From Deltaproteobacteria bacterium Ga0077539 (GTDB lineage Bacteria > Myxococcota_A > Polyangia > Polyangiales > Ga0077539): a stretch of DNA of 64,000 nucleotides. Made by a program: the position numbers and the translations under genes. The notes beneath the pieces are model-generated. The model saw only the letters and a program-made list of their open reading frames with translations. It was not told the DNA's origin and made no database searches. The stretch lies in assembly GCA_001465015.1 (NCBI GenBank), contig LNEO01000246.1:1-64000 (forward strand). The letters are read 5' to 3'. This document shows, in pieces, positions 9,114 through 18,384 of this stretch. Every line of letters begins with the position of its first letter. Positions within the stretch are counted from its first letter, which is position 1.

Positions 9114-10112
9114 TCAGCGCTCGAAAGAAGCGAGCGCGTCGAGCGACCCCTCCGGCAAAAACCCGAGCTGCTGCGACGCGCGGCCCTGCGAGCGAACCGA
9201 GTCGAGCAGCGGATCATCGGTAAAATCGCAGCGCGAAAAGCCTCCTTCGAGCACGCGCTCGGGCAGCGGCCGACCGAGGGCGCGTGCGAGCGCGCGGCCG
9301 ACCAACGCGCGGGACTCGGCGTCGGCGCGAGCGAGCCTGCGCACCTCGTCGCGGTGCACAGAGAGCGCGCGCGACACGTTGTCCCTCGCGCGCGTCAGGT
9401 AGTCCGGCCGCGCGACGAAGAGCGCGGTCGCGAACCGTCGCGACGGCCAGAGCTCTCGCTCGTCGATCGCGAGGACTCCGCGCGCCTCGGCGATGATTCG
9501 CGAGAGCGTCGGCTCTGCGACCCACGCGGCGTCGACGCGTCCCAGACGAAACTGGTTGAAGCACTCGGCGTTGGACAGCGGCAAGACGCGCACCGATCCG
9601 CCGCTCTCTGCGGGAGAGAGCCCGTGACGGCGGAGGTAGCTTCGAAGCGCGACGTCCTGCGTGTTGCCGAGCTGCGGGGTGACGACGGTGCGGCCGCTGA
9701 GCGACGTAGGGCCCACGAAATCAAGTCCAGCCCGCACGACGAGACCCGCCCCGCCAGAGCACGCGCCGGCGAGCAGGCGCACTGCCGTTCCGCGGGATCT
9801 GAGCCAGGCGGCGAGGACGGGCGGCGCGCCCGCGTAGGCGACGTCGATCGCTCCGCCGAGCAGCGCCTCGATCACCGCGGGGCCAGCGGAGAACGCCCTC
9901 GACTCGACGGAGACCGCGCCGAGCGCTCGCGCGAGCCTCCCGGACTCGAGCGCGCACAGCGCGGGGCCGTGTGTGATGTTGAACAGATGGCCCACGCGAA
10001 GCACCCGCGGGTCGACGGGGCGCGCGCAGCGAGCGAGCGAGGAGGCCGCGACGGCGGCGAGCGACGCCAGGGCGCTTCGACGCGTGACGGACGCGGGCGA
10101 CCGTTGGATCAA
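9114..10112 (-). CDS. ABC transporter substrate-binding protein (NrtA/SsuA/TauA type)
   Basis: About 332 residues. The start is taken as TTG at 10112, whose TTGA overlaps the permease stop; the frame is open further upstream but runs inside the permease gene. The N-terminus has a twin-arginine TRRSALASL segment and a possible lipobox Cys (SLARC), suggesting Tat export and membrane anchoring. The body follows the SsuA/NMT1 pattern: VGHLFNITHGPAL, GAIDVAYAGAPP, NTQDVALRSYLRRHG and VDAAWVAEPTLSRI. It captures a small solute, likely a sulfonate, nitrate or pyrimidine precursor, for the adjacent permease. Sulfonate is favoured by the neighbouring sulfur-assimilation genes, by context only. Confidence 0.82.
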   Translation of the reverse strand: MIQRSPASVTRRSALASLAAVAASSLARCARPVDPRVLRVGHLFNITHGPALCALESGRLARALGAVSVESRAFSAGPAVIEALLGGAIDVAYAGAPPVLAAWLRSRGTAVRLLAGACSGGAGLVVRAGLDFVGPTSLSGRTVVTPQLGNTQDVALRSYLRRHGLSPAESGGSVRVLPLSNAECFNQFRLGRVDAAWVAEPTLSRIIAEARGVLAIDERELWPSRRFATALFVARPDYLTRARDNVSRALSVHRDEVRRLARADAESRALVGRALARALGRPLPERVLEGGFSRCDFTDDPLLDSVRSQGRASQQLGFLPEGSLDALASFER

Positions 10113-10858
10113 CGCTCGATTCCCCACCGCAGGCGCATCGAGCGCTCGATGCGAGCGAAGAGCAGCGCCTCGCTGAGGAGGCCGAAGGTCACGATCACGA
10201 GAACCACTCCGAGCACCTGCGCCATGTCGTAGAGCTCGCGGCCCTGCTCGAGCACTTGTCCGAGGCCGCCGGAGACGAAGAGCAGCTCTGCGGCCATCAG
10301 CGATCGCCACGCGAAGGTCCATCCGAGGCGCGCGCCCGAGACGATTCCTGGCAGCGCGGCGGGCAGCATGACCCGTCGCCAGAGCGTCCATCCCGTCGCG
10401 CCCATCGTGGCCGCAGCGCGAACGATGATGGGCTGAACGTTGCGAACAGCGCTCTCGGTCGCGATCGAGACGCTGAGCATCGAGCCGAGCACGACGACCG
10501 AGAAGATCGCGCGCTCGTTGAGCCCGAAGGCGAGCAGCGCGACGGGCATCCAGCACACCGACGGGATCGCTTGCAGTCCCAGGACCAACACGCCCAGCGT
10601 GTCTCGTAGCGCTCGGACGCGGGCGAGGCTCACGCCCAGCGCGACGCCTCCGACGAGCGAGGCCGAGTAGCCGAGCAACAGCCGCGTGGTGGTCTTGGCG
10701 AGCGCGCGAAAGAGCACGCCATTTCGCGCGCTGCGCGCGAGCGCCTCGGCGACGTCGAGCGGACCCGGAAAGAGAAAGTTGTTCGCGAGCTTAGATGCCG
10801 CCGCCCAGGCCACGATCAGGCCCAGGACGAACAGGCTCTTGCGCAGGGCGCCAGCCAT
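10109..10858 (-). CDS. ABC transporter permease (SsuC/TauC type)
   Basis: 249 residues with about six membrane helices. The EAA loop is clear in ATMGATGWTLWRRVMLPAALPGIVSGARLG. The ATG at 10858 has GAGGT upstream and lies inside the 3' end of the ATPase gene, overlapping it by 68 nt; the stop overlaps the binding-protein start. Both overlaps point to one translationally coupled operon. It forms the membrane channel of a nitrate/sulfonate/taurine-family importer. Confidence 0.88.
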   Translation of the reverse strand: MAGALRKSLFVLGLIVAWAAASKLANNFLFPGPLDVAEALARSARNGVLFRALAKTTTRLLLGYSASLVGGVALGVSLARVRALRDTLGVLVLGLQAIPSVCWMPVALLAFGLNERAIFSVVVLGSMLSVSIATESAVRNVQPIIVRAAATMGATGWTLWRRVMLPAALPGIVSGARLGWTFAWRSLMAAELLFVSGGLGQVLEQGRELYDMAQVLGVVLVIVTFGLLSEALLFARIERSMRLRWGIER

Positions 10859-11696
10859 CGTCGACCTCTTCGCGCAGCACTTTTTCGATCTCGCTCTTCA
10901 GCTCGTTGCGCAGGACCGCGGCGAGCAGGGCGACGTCGCGCTGCTCTTGATCGCGCGGACGCGGGAGATCGATCGAGACGACGCGCTTCACGCGGCCGGG
11001 GCGCGTTCCCAGCACGATGACGCGGTCGCCGAGGCGGACGGCCTCGCGGGGGTTGTGCGTGACGAAGACGACGGTCTTGCGGGTCTCGCGCCAGATGGTC
11101 TCTAGCTCGGCGTGGAGCAGGTCAGCCGTCTGCGCGTCGAGGGCGCCGAAGGGCTCGTCCATCAGCAAGATTTCGGGCTCGATCACCAGCGAACGCGCGA
11201 GCGCCGCGCGCTGCTTCATGCCGCCCGAGAGCTCGTGGGGACGGGCGTCGCGAAACTTCCAGAGGTGCACCATGCGCAGGTAGCGCTCGGCGCGAGAGAG
11301 GGCTTCGGCCTTCGCGACCCTCGCGACCTGCAGCGGAAAGAGCACGTTTTCGAGCACCGTGAGCCAGGGAAACAGCGCTGCCTCTTGAAACATCACCGTG
11401 CGATCGGGCCCCGGGCCCTTCACCGGTTCGCCGCGAATCGCGATCGTCCCGTGCGTCGGGGCCTCGAGGCCGGCGACGAGGTTCAAGATCGTGCTCTTTC
11501 CGCAGCCCGAAGGGCCGACGAGGCAGAGAAACTCTCCGCGACGCACGTCGATGTCGACGGGCTCGAGCGCGATCGTCGAGCGCCCCTCGGCGTCGACGAA
11601 GGATTTTCCAACGCCTCGCAGCGCGATGATCGGCCCGCTGCCATCGTCGCACGAGGGCGCCGACGCGCGCGCGGCTGTGTGTTCTCCGAGCAGCAC
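10791..11696 (-). CDS. ABC transporter ATP-binding protein (SsuB/TauB type)
   Basis: 301 residues. Walker A is GPSGCGKST, the Q-loop lies in MFQEAALFPWL, the signature is LSGGMKQR, Walker B is ILLMDEPFGALD and the switch His is in FVTHN, so the enzyme looks intact. It energises the permease encoded just downstream. The C-terminal tail is translated across the permease start, so trimming of the last 20 or so residues would be tolerated. It begins 19 nt after the regulator stop. Confidence 0.9.
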   Translation of the reverse strand: MLLGEHTAARASAPSCDDGSGPIIALRGVGKSFVDAEGRSTIALEPVDIDVRRGEFLCLVGPSGCGKSTILNLVAGLEAPTHGTIAIRGEPVKGPGPDRTVMFQEAALFPWLTVLENVLFPLQVARVAKAEALSRAERYLRMVHLWKFRDARPHELSGGMKQRAALARSLVIEPEILLMDEPFGALDAQTADLLHAELETIWRETRKTVVFVTHNPREAVRLGDRVIVLGTRPGRVKRVVSIDLPRPRDQEQRDVALLAAVLRNELKSEIEKVLREEVDDGWRPAQEPVRPGPDRGLGGGI

Positions 11697-11715
11697 GGAC
11701 GACGCCTCCTGTCGC

Positions 11716-12396
11716 CTAGCGCGCGTAGGTGATGACGTTGTGATAGCGGGCCTCGATGCGGCCCGGATTCTCGTAGGCGTGCGCGATATCCGCGTGAAAG
11801 TACACAGCGTCGCCGGCGCCGAGCTCGAACACCTCGTCGGCGACGCGCAGACGCAGCGCGCCCGTGAGCACCACGAGCGTCTCGGTCGTGCCCTTGGCGT
11901 GCGGCTCGCTCACGGAGATCGATCGCGGCTGCAATCGCAGCTCGTAGGCCTCGACGTTGGGGGACGCGCCCGCGGGCATCAGCGGCCGAGACTCCATGCG
12001 ACCGTCGGTCGAGCGCAGCACTTGTTGATCGGCGCGACGAAGCAGCCGCACGCGCTCGGGCCGCTCTTCACCCAACAGCTGCGCGAACGGAACCCCCAGC
12101 GCCGCCGCGATCTTCCACAAGATCGAGATCGTCGGGTTGGTCTTGGCGGTCTCGATCTGCGAGAGGCTCGCGCGCGAGACGCCCGAGCGCTGCGCGAGAT
12201 CATCCAGCGAATACCCGCGGTTCTTTCGCAGCACGCGCACGGTCTCGGCGACGCGACGCGTGAGCTCGGCCGCGCCGATCTCGTCTCCATCGCCCACCAA
12301 CAACGCTTCCGCGATGGGCGCCCCCGCAGCGGGCTCGCTCACGGTGACGCTCGTCGATCCGCTCGAGGCCCTTGCGCGTGTAGCAGACTTCGTCAT
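11716..12396 (-). CDS. XRE-type regulator with C-terminal cupin domain
   Basis: 226 residues. A helix-turn-helix occupies about residues 50-105 (GYSLDDLAQRSGVSRASLSQ), and a cupin_2 domain about 150-226 carries EPHAKGTTETLVVL and AGDAVYFHADIAH. This XRE-cupin architecture is common among repressors or activators of small amine and sulfur compound pathways, with the cupin sensing a ligand. It is the first gene of the importer operon and divergent from the cysC operon across 47 bp, so it probably controls its own operon and possibly the sulfur genes. Ligand unknown. Confidence 0.85.
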   Translation of the reverse strand: MTKSATRARASSGSTSVTVSEPAAGAPIAEALLVGDGDEIGAAELTRRVAETVRVLRKNRGYSLDDLAQRSGVSRASLSQIETAKTNPTISILWKIAAALGVPFAQLLGEERPERVRLLRRADQQVLRSTDGRMESRPLMPAGASPNVEAYELRLQPRSISVSEPHAKGTTETLVVLTGALRLRVADEVFELGAGDAVYFHADIAHAYENPGRIEARYHNVITYAR

Positions 12397-12443
12397 AGTG
12401 AAGATGCCTCCAGTATAACAGAATCGGTCAGGTCTACCAGACG
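12397..12443. promoter_or_regulatory. Divergent control region, XRE-cupin / cysC
   Basis: Only 47 bp separate the two divergent starts. Read toward the regulator it contains TTATACT, then GGAGG ten bases before the ATG. TATACT matches a sigma70 -10 box but lies so close to the start that the GGAGG would not be in the transcript, so the two readings conflict. No clear -35 box or operator repeat was found. Promoters may lie partly in the coding sequences. Confidence 0.35.
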
Positions 12444-13022
12444 ATGCAACAGATTCAGCAGGGCTTGCAAAATCACGACTCCGAGGCGCTTTCGAGCGGT
12501 CCGGGCGCGGTGGTTTGGCTCACCGGGCTGTCGGGCGCGGGCAAGAGCACCCTCGCCCGCGCGCTCGAGCCGCGCCTTCGGGCGATGGGGTACAAGGTCG
12601 AGGTGCTCGACGGCGACGAGGTGCGCGAGCACTTGAGCAAGGGGCTCGGGTTCTCTCGCGACGACCGCGACACCAACGTGCTGCGCATCGGGTTTGTGGC
12701 CAACCTCCTCGCGCGCAACGGCGTGATCGCGATCACGGCGGCCATCAGCCCCTACCGCGAGACCCGCGCAAAGGCCCGCGCGCTCGCGGGCGATCGGTTC
12801 TGCGAGGTGTACGTCAGCGCGCCGCTCGAGGCCTGCGAATCGCGCGACGTCAAAGGGCTCTACAAGCGCGCGCGCGCTGGAGAAATCCCGGTCTTCACAG
12901 GGGTGAGCGACCCCTACGAGCCGCCCGAGCGCCCCGAGCTCGAGGTCCGGTCCCACGAGGTCACCGTCGAGCATGGCGTCGACGCGATTGTTTCAATGCT
13001 GCGAGAGCGAGGAGTGCTGTGA
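12444..13022 (+). CDS. cysC: Adenylylsulfate (APS) kinase
   Basis: 192 residues, normal for CysC. Walker A is GLSGAGKST, and the APS-binding stretch [19 protein letters not shown] and lid motif [12 protein letters not shown] are present. It phosphorylates adenylylsulfate to PAPS with ATP in the cytoplasm. The stop overlaps the sulfite reductase GTG start (GTGA). There is no ATP sulfurylase (cysD/N or sat) beside it, so APS must come from a gene elsewhere. Confidence 0.93.
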   Translation: MQQIQQGLQNHDSEALSSGPGAVVWLTGLSGAGKSTLARALEPRLRAMGYKVEVLDGDEVREHLSKGLGFSRDDRDTNVLRIGFVANLLARNGVIAITAAISPYRETRAKARALAGDRFCEVYVSAPLEACESRDVKGLYKRARAGEIPVFTGVSDPYEPPERPELEVRSHEVTVEHGVDAIVSMLRERGVL

Positions 13023-14788
13023 GCGCAGACGGACAGACGGGCAGAGCGTTGTTTCTCCCAACCTTTTCAGAGGCCAAGGACATCGACGACTTCGTCGCGG
13101 TGCTCGAGCAGTTCGAGCGCGGCGAGATGTCGCCCGATAAGTTCAGGGTGTTTCGCCTCGCGCGCGGCGTGTACGGCCAGCGCCAGACCGACGTCCAGAT
13201 GATCCGCCTCAAGATCCCGCAGGGCGCGATGGGCTCGGCGCAGCTCACCGCGATCGCGGACGCCGTCGAAGCCGCGGGCAGAGACATCTGCCACCTGACG
13301 ACGAGGCAAAACGTACAGATTCACTTCGTCCCGATGGACAAGGTCGAAGCCTCGCTGCGCGCCCTGGACAAAGCTGGGCTCACCACCCGCGAAGCCTGCG
13401 GAAACACCGTGCGCAACGTCACGGCAGACCCCCTCTCGGGCGTCGCCGAGGACACCGTCTTCGACGTGCGTCCGTACGGCGAGGCGATCACCAGGCACCT
13501 CTTGCGCAAGGACTACGACCAGAGCTTGCCGCGCAAGTTCAAGATCGCCCTCAGCGCGTCGGAGGCGGACCGCGCGATGTGCTCGATCAACGACGTGGGG
13601 CTCATCGCTCGCGTCCGTGATGGAGCGCGCGGATTCAAGATCGTCGCCGCCGGCGGCCTCTCGACGACGCCGATGAACGCGATCACGCTGCACGAGTTCT
13701 TGCCGGTCGGCGAGGTGCTCGACTCGGTCGAGGCCATCGTCCGGCTCTTCGACCGCACTGGTAACCGCGAGAACAAGCACCGCGCGCGGCTCAAGTACGT
13801 CGCCAAGAAGAGCGGCCCCGAGCGCTTCGTCGCGATGTACGAAGAAGAGCTCGCGGCGGTGCGAGCGCGGGGGACGACTCCGCTCTCGTCCATCGCCGTG
13901 ACGGACGAGCCCGCGCCTCCGCCCCGCCAGGACGACGAAGACCCGGCGGTGGCGCGACGGCCGAGCTACCTCGCGTGGCGCGCCGCCAGCGTGATCGCGC
14001 AGAAGCAAGAGGGCTACGCGTGCGCGTGCGTGCGGCTTCCGCTCGGGGACATCACGCCGGCGCAGCTCCGCGCGCTCGCGCCGATCGCCGAGCGCTTCAG
14101 CGACGGCACGGTGCGCACGACGCTCGAGCAGAACCTGGTGTTGCGCTGGGTTCCGAAGGGAAAGCTCCCGGCCCTGCACGCGGCGCTCGAGGACATCGGC
14201 CTCGCGCGCACCGGCGGACAGACGGTCGAAGACGTGACCTCGTGCCCCGGCGCCGACTCGTGCCAGCTCGCGGTCACGACCTCGCGTCAGCTCGGCGCGT
14301 CGATCGCAGATCGCTTCGACAAGCTCAGCCCCAAAGAGCGATCGGCGCTCGAGCTCGCCCGCGCTGCCAGCATCAAGATCTCGGGCTGCCCCAACTCGTG
14401 CGGACAGCATCACGTCGCGGACCTCGGGTTTCACGGCGCGGTCAAGAAGGTCGGCGATCGCAGCGCGCCAGTGTATCAACTGCACCTGGGCGGCGGCGTG
14501 GACGGAGCGTCCGGCGCGACGTTTGGTCGCCAGGTCGTCAAGCTGCCTGCGCGACGCGTGGCAGACGCCGTCGTGAGGCTCTTGTCTCTGTACGCCGACG
14601 AGCGAGCGACGAGCCCCGCCCCTGAAACGCCGCGCGATTTCTTTCGCCGCGTGACCGAGGAGCGCGTCCGCGAGGTGCTCGGAGACCTCGCGGTGCTCGA
14701 CGAGACGACGCCGGACATCGACTTCGTCGACCTCGGCCAGGAGGGCGATTTCGAGCTCAAGCTCGGCAAAGGAGAGTGCGCAGCATGA
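13019..14788 (+). CDS. Ferredoxin-type sulfite (or nitrite) reductase, siroheme/4Fe-4S
   Basis: About 589 residues from the GTG overlapping the cysC stop. It has two ferrodoxin-like halves, each with a substrate-binding HLTTRQNVQ or TLEQNLVLR segment. The cluster and siroheme ligands are C409-x5-C415 (CPGADSC) and C457-x3-C461 (CPNSC), in the standard arrangement. It reduces sulfite to sulfide (six electrons); the family also contains nitrite reductases, but its position between cysC and cysH favours sulfite. A 45-residue acidic tail follows the core. Co-translated with cysH by an ATGA overlap. Confidence 0.87.
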   Translation: MSADGQTGRALFLPTFSEAKDIDDFVAVLEQFERGEMSPDKFRVFRLARGVYGQRQTDVQMIRLKIPQGAMGSAQLTAIADAVEAAGRDICHLTTRQNVQIHFVPMDKVEASLRALDKAGLTTREACGNTVRNVTADPLSGVAEDTVFDVRPYGEAITRHLLRKDYDQSLPRKFKIALSASEADRAMCSINDVGLIARVRDGARGFKIVAAGGLSTTPMNAITLHEFLPVGEVLDSVEAIVRLFDRTGNRENKHRARLKYVAKKSGPERFVAMYEEELAAVRARGTTPLSSIAVTDEPAPPPRQDDEDPAVARRPSYLAWRAASVIAQKQEGYACACVRLPLGDITPAQLRALAPIAERFSDGTVRTTLEQNLVLRWVPKGKLPALHAALEDIGLARTGGQTVEDVTSCPGADSCQLAVTTSRQLGASIADRFDKLSPKERSALELARAASIKISGCPNSCGQHHVADLGFHGAVKKVGDRSAPVYQLHLGGGVDGASGATFGRQVVKLPARRVADAVVRLLSLYADERATSPAPETPRDFFRRVTEERVREVLGDLAVLDETTPDIDFVDLGQEGDFELKLGKGECAA

Positions 14789-15513
14789 CCGTGCCCTCGC
14801 CGCCCGACGCAGAGATCGACGACGTCCAACGGGGCGCGCTCCTCGCGAAGCTCGAGGGGAGCAGCGCCGAAGAGCGCCTCGCGTGGGCGGTCGATCGCTT
14901 CGGATCGACGCTGCTCTTCACGTCGTCCTTCGGCCCGGGATCCGGCGCGCTGTTGCATCTCTTCAGCGTCGTGGCGCGCGGGCTGCCGGTGCACTTCATC
15001 GACACCGGCTTTTTGTTCGAAGAGACCATCGCGTATCGAGACGAGCTCGCCGCGAGGCTCGGGCTCTCGGTGATCGTGCTCGCCCCCGAGACGCCGAGGG
15101 AGACCTTTTTGTCCAGGCACGGGCTGAAGATCTACGCGCAAAATCCGGACTTTTGTTGCGCCCACAACAAAGTCGCGCCGCTCGAGCGCGCCCTTCCGGG
15201 CAAGCGTGGGTGGGTGTCGGGGCTGAGGCGCGATCAGTCGAGCACCCGCGCCGACACCGCCATCATCGAGCGCACCGCGGACGGACCCCTCAAGATTCAC
15301 CCCATCGCGGACTGGTCATCGAGGGACGTCTACCGGTATCAAGAGAAACACCAGATCCCCGAACACCCCTTGTGGGCGAAGGGCTACGTCAGCGTCGGTT
15401 GCGCGCCTTGCACGCGCCCGGTCGTCGCAGACGAGTCCGACGAGCGCGCCGGCCGATGGGCCGGAAGCGCGAAGACCGAGTGCGGGATCCACACGTTTCT
15501 GGCGAAGAAATAG
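14785..15513 (+). CDS. cysH: Adenylylsulfate/PAPS reductase, 4Fe-4S type
   Basis: About 242 residues. The ATG at 14785 overlaps the previous stop and has AAAGGAGA at a proper distance; an upstream GTG at 14776 is too close to it. It carries the SSFGPGSGALL nucleotide loop, the paired Cys C124-C125 and the CAPC at 206-209, the four ligands of the bacterial APS reductase cluster, and a C-terminal ECGIH catalytic Cys. The cluster-bearing type normally uses APS directly, making sulfite for the adjacent reductase with thioredoxin. The presence of cysC alongside leaves PAPS as an alternative substrate. Confidence 0.92.
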   Translation: MTVPSPPDAEIDDVQRGALLAKLEGSSAEERLAWAVDRFGSTLLFTSSFGPGSGALLHLFSVVARGLPVHFIDTGFLFEETIAYRDELAARLGLSVIVLAPETPRETFLSRHGLKIYAQNPDFCCAHNKVAPLERALPGKRGWVSGLRRDQSSTRADTAIIERTADGPLKIHPIADWSSRDVYRYQEKHQIPEHPLWAKGYVSVGCAPCTRPVVADESDERAGRWAGSAKTECGIHTFLAKK

Positions 15514-15533
15514 AGACAAAGGGCGACAGGACG

Positions 15534-15905
15534 ATGTCAGACGAAGACAAGAGAGCAGCCGATCGTCACACGGTGTACATGGGCGCCGAGATCACGACGC
15601 CCGAGGGAAAGGTCCGTAGCGCGATCACCCACGACGCGAGCGCGACGGGGTTGCTGTTGCTGACCCGAGCGAGGCTCGAGCCGGGGGCGAAGATTTCGAT
15701 CCGCGTGTACGTTCCTGGGCAGGACGACAAGAGCGAGGTGGTCGAGGGCACGGTCGTGCGCAACCACGTGCTCGACGCGAACGAGAGCTCGCTCTGGCGC
15801 GAGAAGGTCGCGGTCCACTTCGACAAGCCCCTGCCCGAGTGGCTCACGGGAGCGGTCGTCCAAGTGAGCGAGAAGCAAGAGCAGCTCTTCGGCAAGAAGA
15901 AGTAA
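15534..15905 (+). CDS. PilZ domain protein
   Basis: 123 residues, starting 20 nt after cysH. The N-terminus has ADRHTVYMGAEI followed by THDASATGLLLLT, resembling the RxxxR and D/NxSxxG motifs of PilZ. The first motif is not perfect, so c-di-GMP binding is uncertain. The rest is a small beta-barrel ending in a Lys-rich tail. Function beyond a possible c-di-GMP receptor cannot be stated. Confidence 0.7.
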   Translation: MSDEDKRAADRHTVYMGAEITTPEGKVRSAITHDASATGLLLLTRARLEPGAKISIRVYVPGQDDKSEVVEGTVVRNHVLDANESSLWREKVAVHFDKPLPEWLTGAVVQVSEKQEQLFGKKK

Positions 15906-15958
15906 TCGACCGACGCGAGCTGTCGCGCACCAGGGGCGTCTGCGCTACGAATGCGCCC

Positions 15959-17071
15959 GTGAAAACGCGCGCAGCAGTCGCATACGAAGTCGGCAAGCCC
16001 CTGGTGATCGAGCAAGTGGACCTCGACGGTCCTCGCGACGGCGAGGTGCTCGTCGAGATCAAGGCCACGGGCGTGTGCCACACCGACGAGTTCACCCGGT
16101 CCGGCGCGGACCCCGAAGGGCTGTTTCCGGTGATCTTCGGGCACGAGGGCGCGGGGGTCGTGCTCGAGGTCGGAAAGGGCGTCACGACGCTCGCTCCGGG
16201 CGATCACGTGATTCCGCTCTACACACCGGAGTGCCGCAACTGCAAATCATGTCTGTCGCGCAAGACCAACCTCTGCACCGCGATCCGCGCGACGCAAGGC
16301 AAGGGGTTGATGCCCGACGGAACGAGCCGCTTCAGCATCAACGGCAAGCAGATCCATCACTATATGGGCTGCTCCACGTTCGCCAACCACACGGTGTTGC
16401 CCGAGATCGCGCTGGCCAAGGTTCGCAAGGACGCCCCCTTCGACAAGATCTGTTACGTCGGCTGCGGCGTGACCACTGGCGTCGGCGCGGTGCTCTTCAC
16501 CGCGAAGGTCGAGGCCGGCGCCAACGTCGTTGTGTTCGGGCTCGGAGGCATCGGGCTCAACGTCGTTCAGGCTGCGAAAATGGTGGGCGCCGACAAGATC
16601 ATCGGCGTCGACATCAACCCCGCGCGCGAGGCGCTGGGCCGCCGCTTCGGAATGACTCACTTCGTCAACCCCAAGCAGCTCTCGGGCGACCTCGTCGCGC
16701 ACCTGATCGAGCTCACCGGCGGCGGCGCGGACTACAGCTTCGAGTGCGTCGGAAGCACCACGCTCATGCGTCAGGCGCTCGAGTGCTGCCACCGCGGCTG
16801 GGGCCAGAGCATCATTATTGGCGTCGCCGGCAGCGGCCAGGAGATCTCGACGCGACCGTTTCAGCTCGTCACGGGCCGCGTGTGGAAGGGCAGCGCGTTC
16901 GGCGGCGCCCGCGGTCGCTCGGATGTCCCGAAGATCGTCGACTGGTACATGGACAAGAAGATCGAGATCGACTCGCTGGTGACGCACAAGCTGCCGCTCG
17001 AGCGGATCAATGAAGCGTTCGACCTCATGCACTCGGGCGAGTCCATCCGCACCGTGGTCGAGTATTCGTGA
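15959..17071 (+). CDS. frmA: S-(hydroxymethyl)glutathione dehydrogenase / class III alcohol dehydrogenase
   Basis: About 370 residues, the usual class III length. The catalytic zinc site is in GVCHTDEFTRSG and GHEGAGVV, the structural zinc in CRNCKSCLSRKTNLC, and the NAD fold in GLGGIGLNVVQ. The in-frame start is GTG 15959; the ATG at 15951 is out of frame. It oxidises the spontaneous formaldehyde-glutathione adduct to S-formylglutathione. The stop overlaps the next ATG (TGATG), coupling it to the hydrolase that completes the pathway. Confidence 0.93.
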   Translation: MKTRAAVAYEVGKPLVIEQVDLDGPRDGEVLVEIKATGVCHTDEFTRSGADPEGLFPVIFGHEGAGVVLEVGKGVTTLAPGDHVIPLYTPECRNCKSCLSRKTNLCTAIRATQGKGLMPDGTSRFSINGKQIHHYMGCSTFANHTVLPEIALAKVRKDAPFDKICYVGCGVTTGVGAVLFTAKVEAGANVVVFGLGGIGLNVVQAAKMVGADKIIGVDINPAREALGRRFGMTHFVNPKQLSGDLVAHLIELTGGGADYSFECVGSTTLMRQALECCHRGWGQSIIIGVAGSGQEISTRPFQLVTGRVWKGSAFGGARGRSDVPKIVDWYMDKKIEIDSLVTHKLPLERINEAFDLMHSGESIRTVVEYS

Positions 17072-17940
17072 TGACGACAGAGACGTCGTCGAGCCCGACG
17101 ATCACGAGGAGCGAGCAGCGGTGCTTCGGCGGGACGCAGGGCTTCTACGAGCACGAGAGCGAGTCGTGCGCGGGACCGATGCGGTTTTCGGTGTTCGTTC
17201 CGCCGGGAGCGTCGAAGGATCACAAGGTCCCTGCGGTGTATTTTCTCGCGGGTCTGACGTGCACCGAAGAGACGTTTGTCATCAAGGCAGGCGCGCAGCG
17301 GGCGGCGAGCGAGCTCGGCCTCGCGATCGTCACGTGTGACACGAGCCCCCGGTCCAAGCGGTACGCCGGCGACGACGCCTCGTGGGACTTCGGGCAAGGC
17401 GCAGGGTTCTACCTCGACGCCACCGAGCATCCTTGGAGCGAGAGCTACCGCATGGAGAGCTACGTGACGCGCGAGCTGCGCGCCGCGGTCGAAGCGAGCT
17501 TTCCCGTGCAGACCGAGCGGCGCGCGATCATGGGCCACTCGATGGGCGGGCACGGCGCGCTCGTGCTCGCGCTGCGCAACCAGGGGCTGTACGACAGCGT
17601 CTCTGCGCTCGCGCCGATCGTGGCGCCGAGCCAGGTGCCCTGGGGACAGAAGGCGTTTGCTGGGTACCTCGGCGATTCGCAGGCCCGCTGGCGCGCGCAC
17701 GACGCGTGCGCCCTGGTCGCCTCGGCCACGATCCCCTCGACCATCCTCGTCGACGTCGGAGCGGCGGACAAGTTTCTCGAGCGCGAGCTGCGACCGGAGC
17801 TGTTCGTTTCAGCCTGCAAATCTGCCGGTCAATCGCTAGAGCTCACGATGCGCGACGGCTACGATCACAGCTACTACTTCGTGCAGAGCTTCGTCGAAGC
17901 GCACTTGCGTCACCACGCCGCGCAGCTCTCGAAGCGCTGA
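17071..17940 (+). CDS. fghA: S-formylglutathione hydrolase
   Basis: About 289 residues, esterase D family. The nucleophile elbow is GHSMGGHGAL, the oxyanion region is YFLAGLTCTEETFV, and the typical GAGFYLDATEHPW stretch is present. The catalytic His lies in YDHSYYF. It hydrolyses S-formylglutathione to formate and glutathione, finishing formaldehyde detoxification started by the upstream dehydrogenase, with which it overlaps by one base. Confidence 0.93.
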   Translation: MTTETSSSPTITRSEQRCFGGTQGFYEHESESCAGPMRFSVFVPPGASKDHKVPAVYFLAGLTCTEETFVIKAGAQRAASELGLAIVTCDTSPRSKRYAGDDASWDFGQGAGFYLDATEHPWSESYRMESYVTRELRAAVEASFPVQTERRAIMGHSMGGHGALVLALRNQGLYDSVSALAPIVAPSQVPWGQKAFAGYLGDSQARWRAHDACALVASATIPSTILVDVGAADKFLERELRPELFVSACKSAGQSLELTMRDGYDHSYYFVQSFVEAHLRHHAAQLSKR

Positions 17941-17951
17941 CCGAGCAGAGA

Positions 17952-18302
17952 TCAGCACACGAGGCAGGGGTTGTGGCACTGCACGCCCCGCGCGACGACG
18001 TCGTCGACGCATCGGGCCATGTCCTCCGAGCACACCTCCTCGCCGAACTGTCGATAGCAAGCCTGACAGTCGGCCCTGGACGCCGGCTCGACGACGAGCT
18101 CGCGAACCGCGTGGTGCTGCGCGGCGCCGATCGTGGGCACGGTCGCGGCCGCCGCCGTCGCGGTCGACGTCTGCACGACGCTGGAGGGGTCGTCGATCGA
18201 GCCAGGCTCGACGTGGGCGCCGCACGCCGAGACCGCCGAGACCACCAACACCGAGGGAAGCGCGAGCGCGCGACGCGCGCCCTTATTGTTCGCCGAAATC
18301 AT
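17952..18302 (-). CDS. Small Cys-rich lipoprotein
   Basis: About 116 residues from the ATG at 18302, preceded by GAGGAG. A signal peptide ends in the lipobox VSAC. The C-terminal half has eight or so Cys (CQACY, CSEDMARC, CHNPCLVC) spaced like a small disulfide-bonded or metal-binding module. A Thr/Ala-rich linker separates it from the anchor. No family recognised. It is convergent with fghA across 11 nt. Confidence 0.7.
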   Translation of the reverse strand: MISANNKGARRALALPSVLVVSAVSACGAHVEPGSIDDPSSVVQTSTATAAAATVPTIGAAQHHAVRELVVEPASRADCQACYRQFGEEVCSEDMARCVDDVVARGVQCHNPCLVC

Positions 18303-18384
18303 GGACCAAACTCCTCTGCGGCCAGCGCGATCGCGACCACGAAAGAACCATGCTGCGGAGCGATCGACTTGTGAATCAATACTT

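Noticed and set aside
15951-15959. ATG at 15951 as start of the formaldehyde dehydrogenase
   Set aside because: It is out of frame; the in-frame GTG at 15959 begins the conserved N-terminus.
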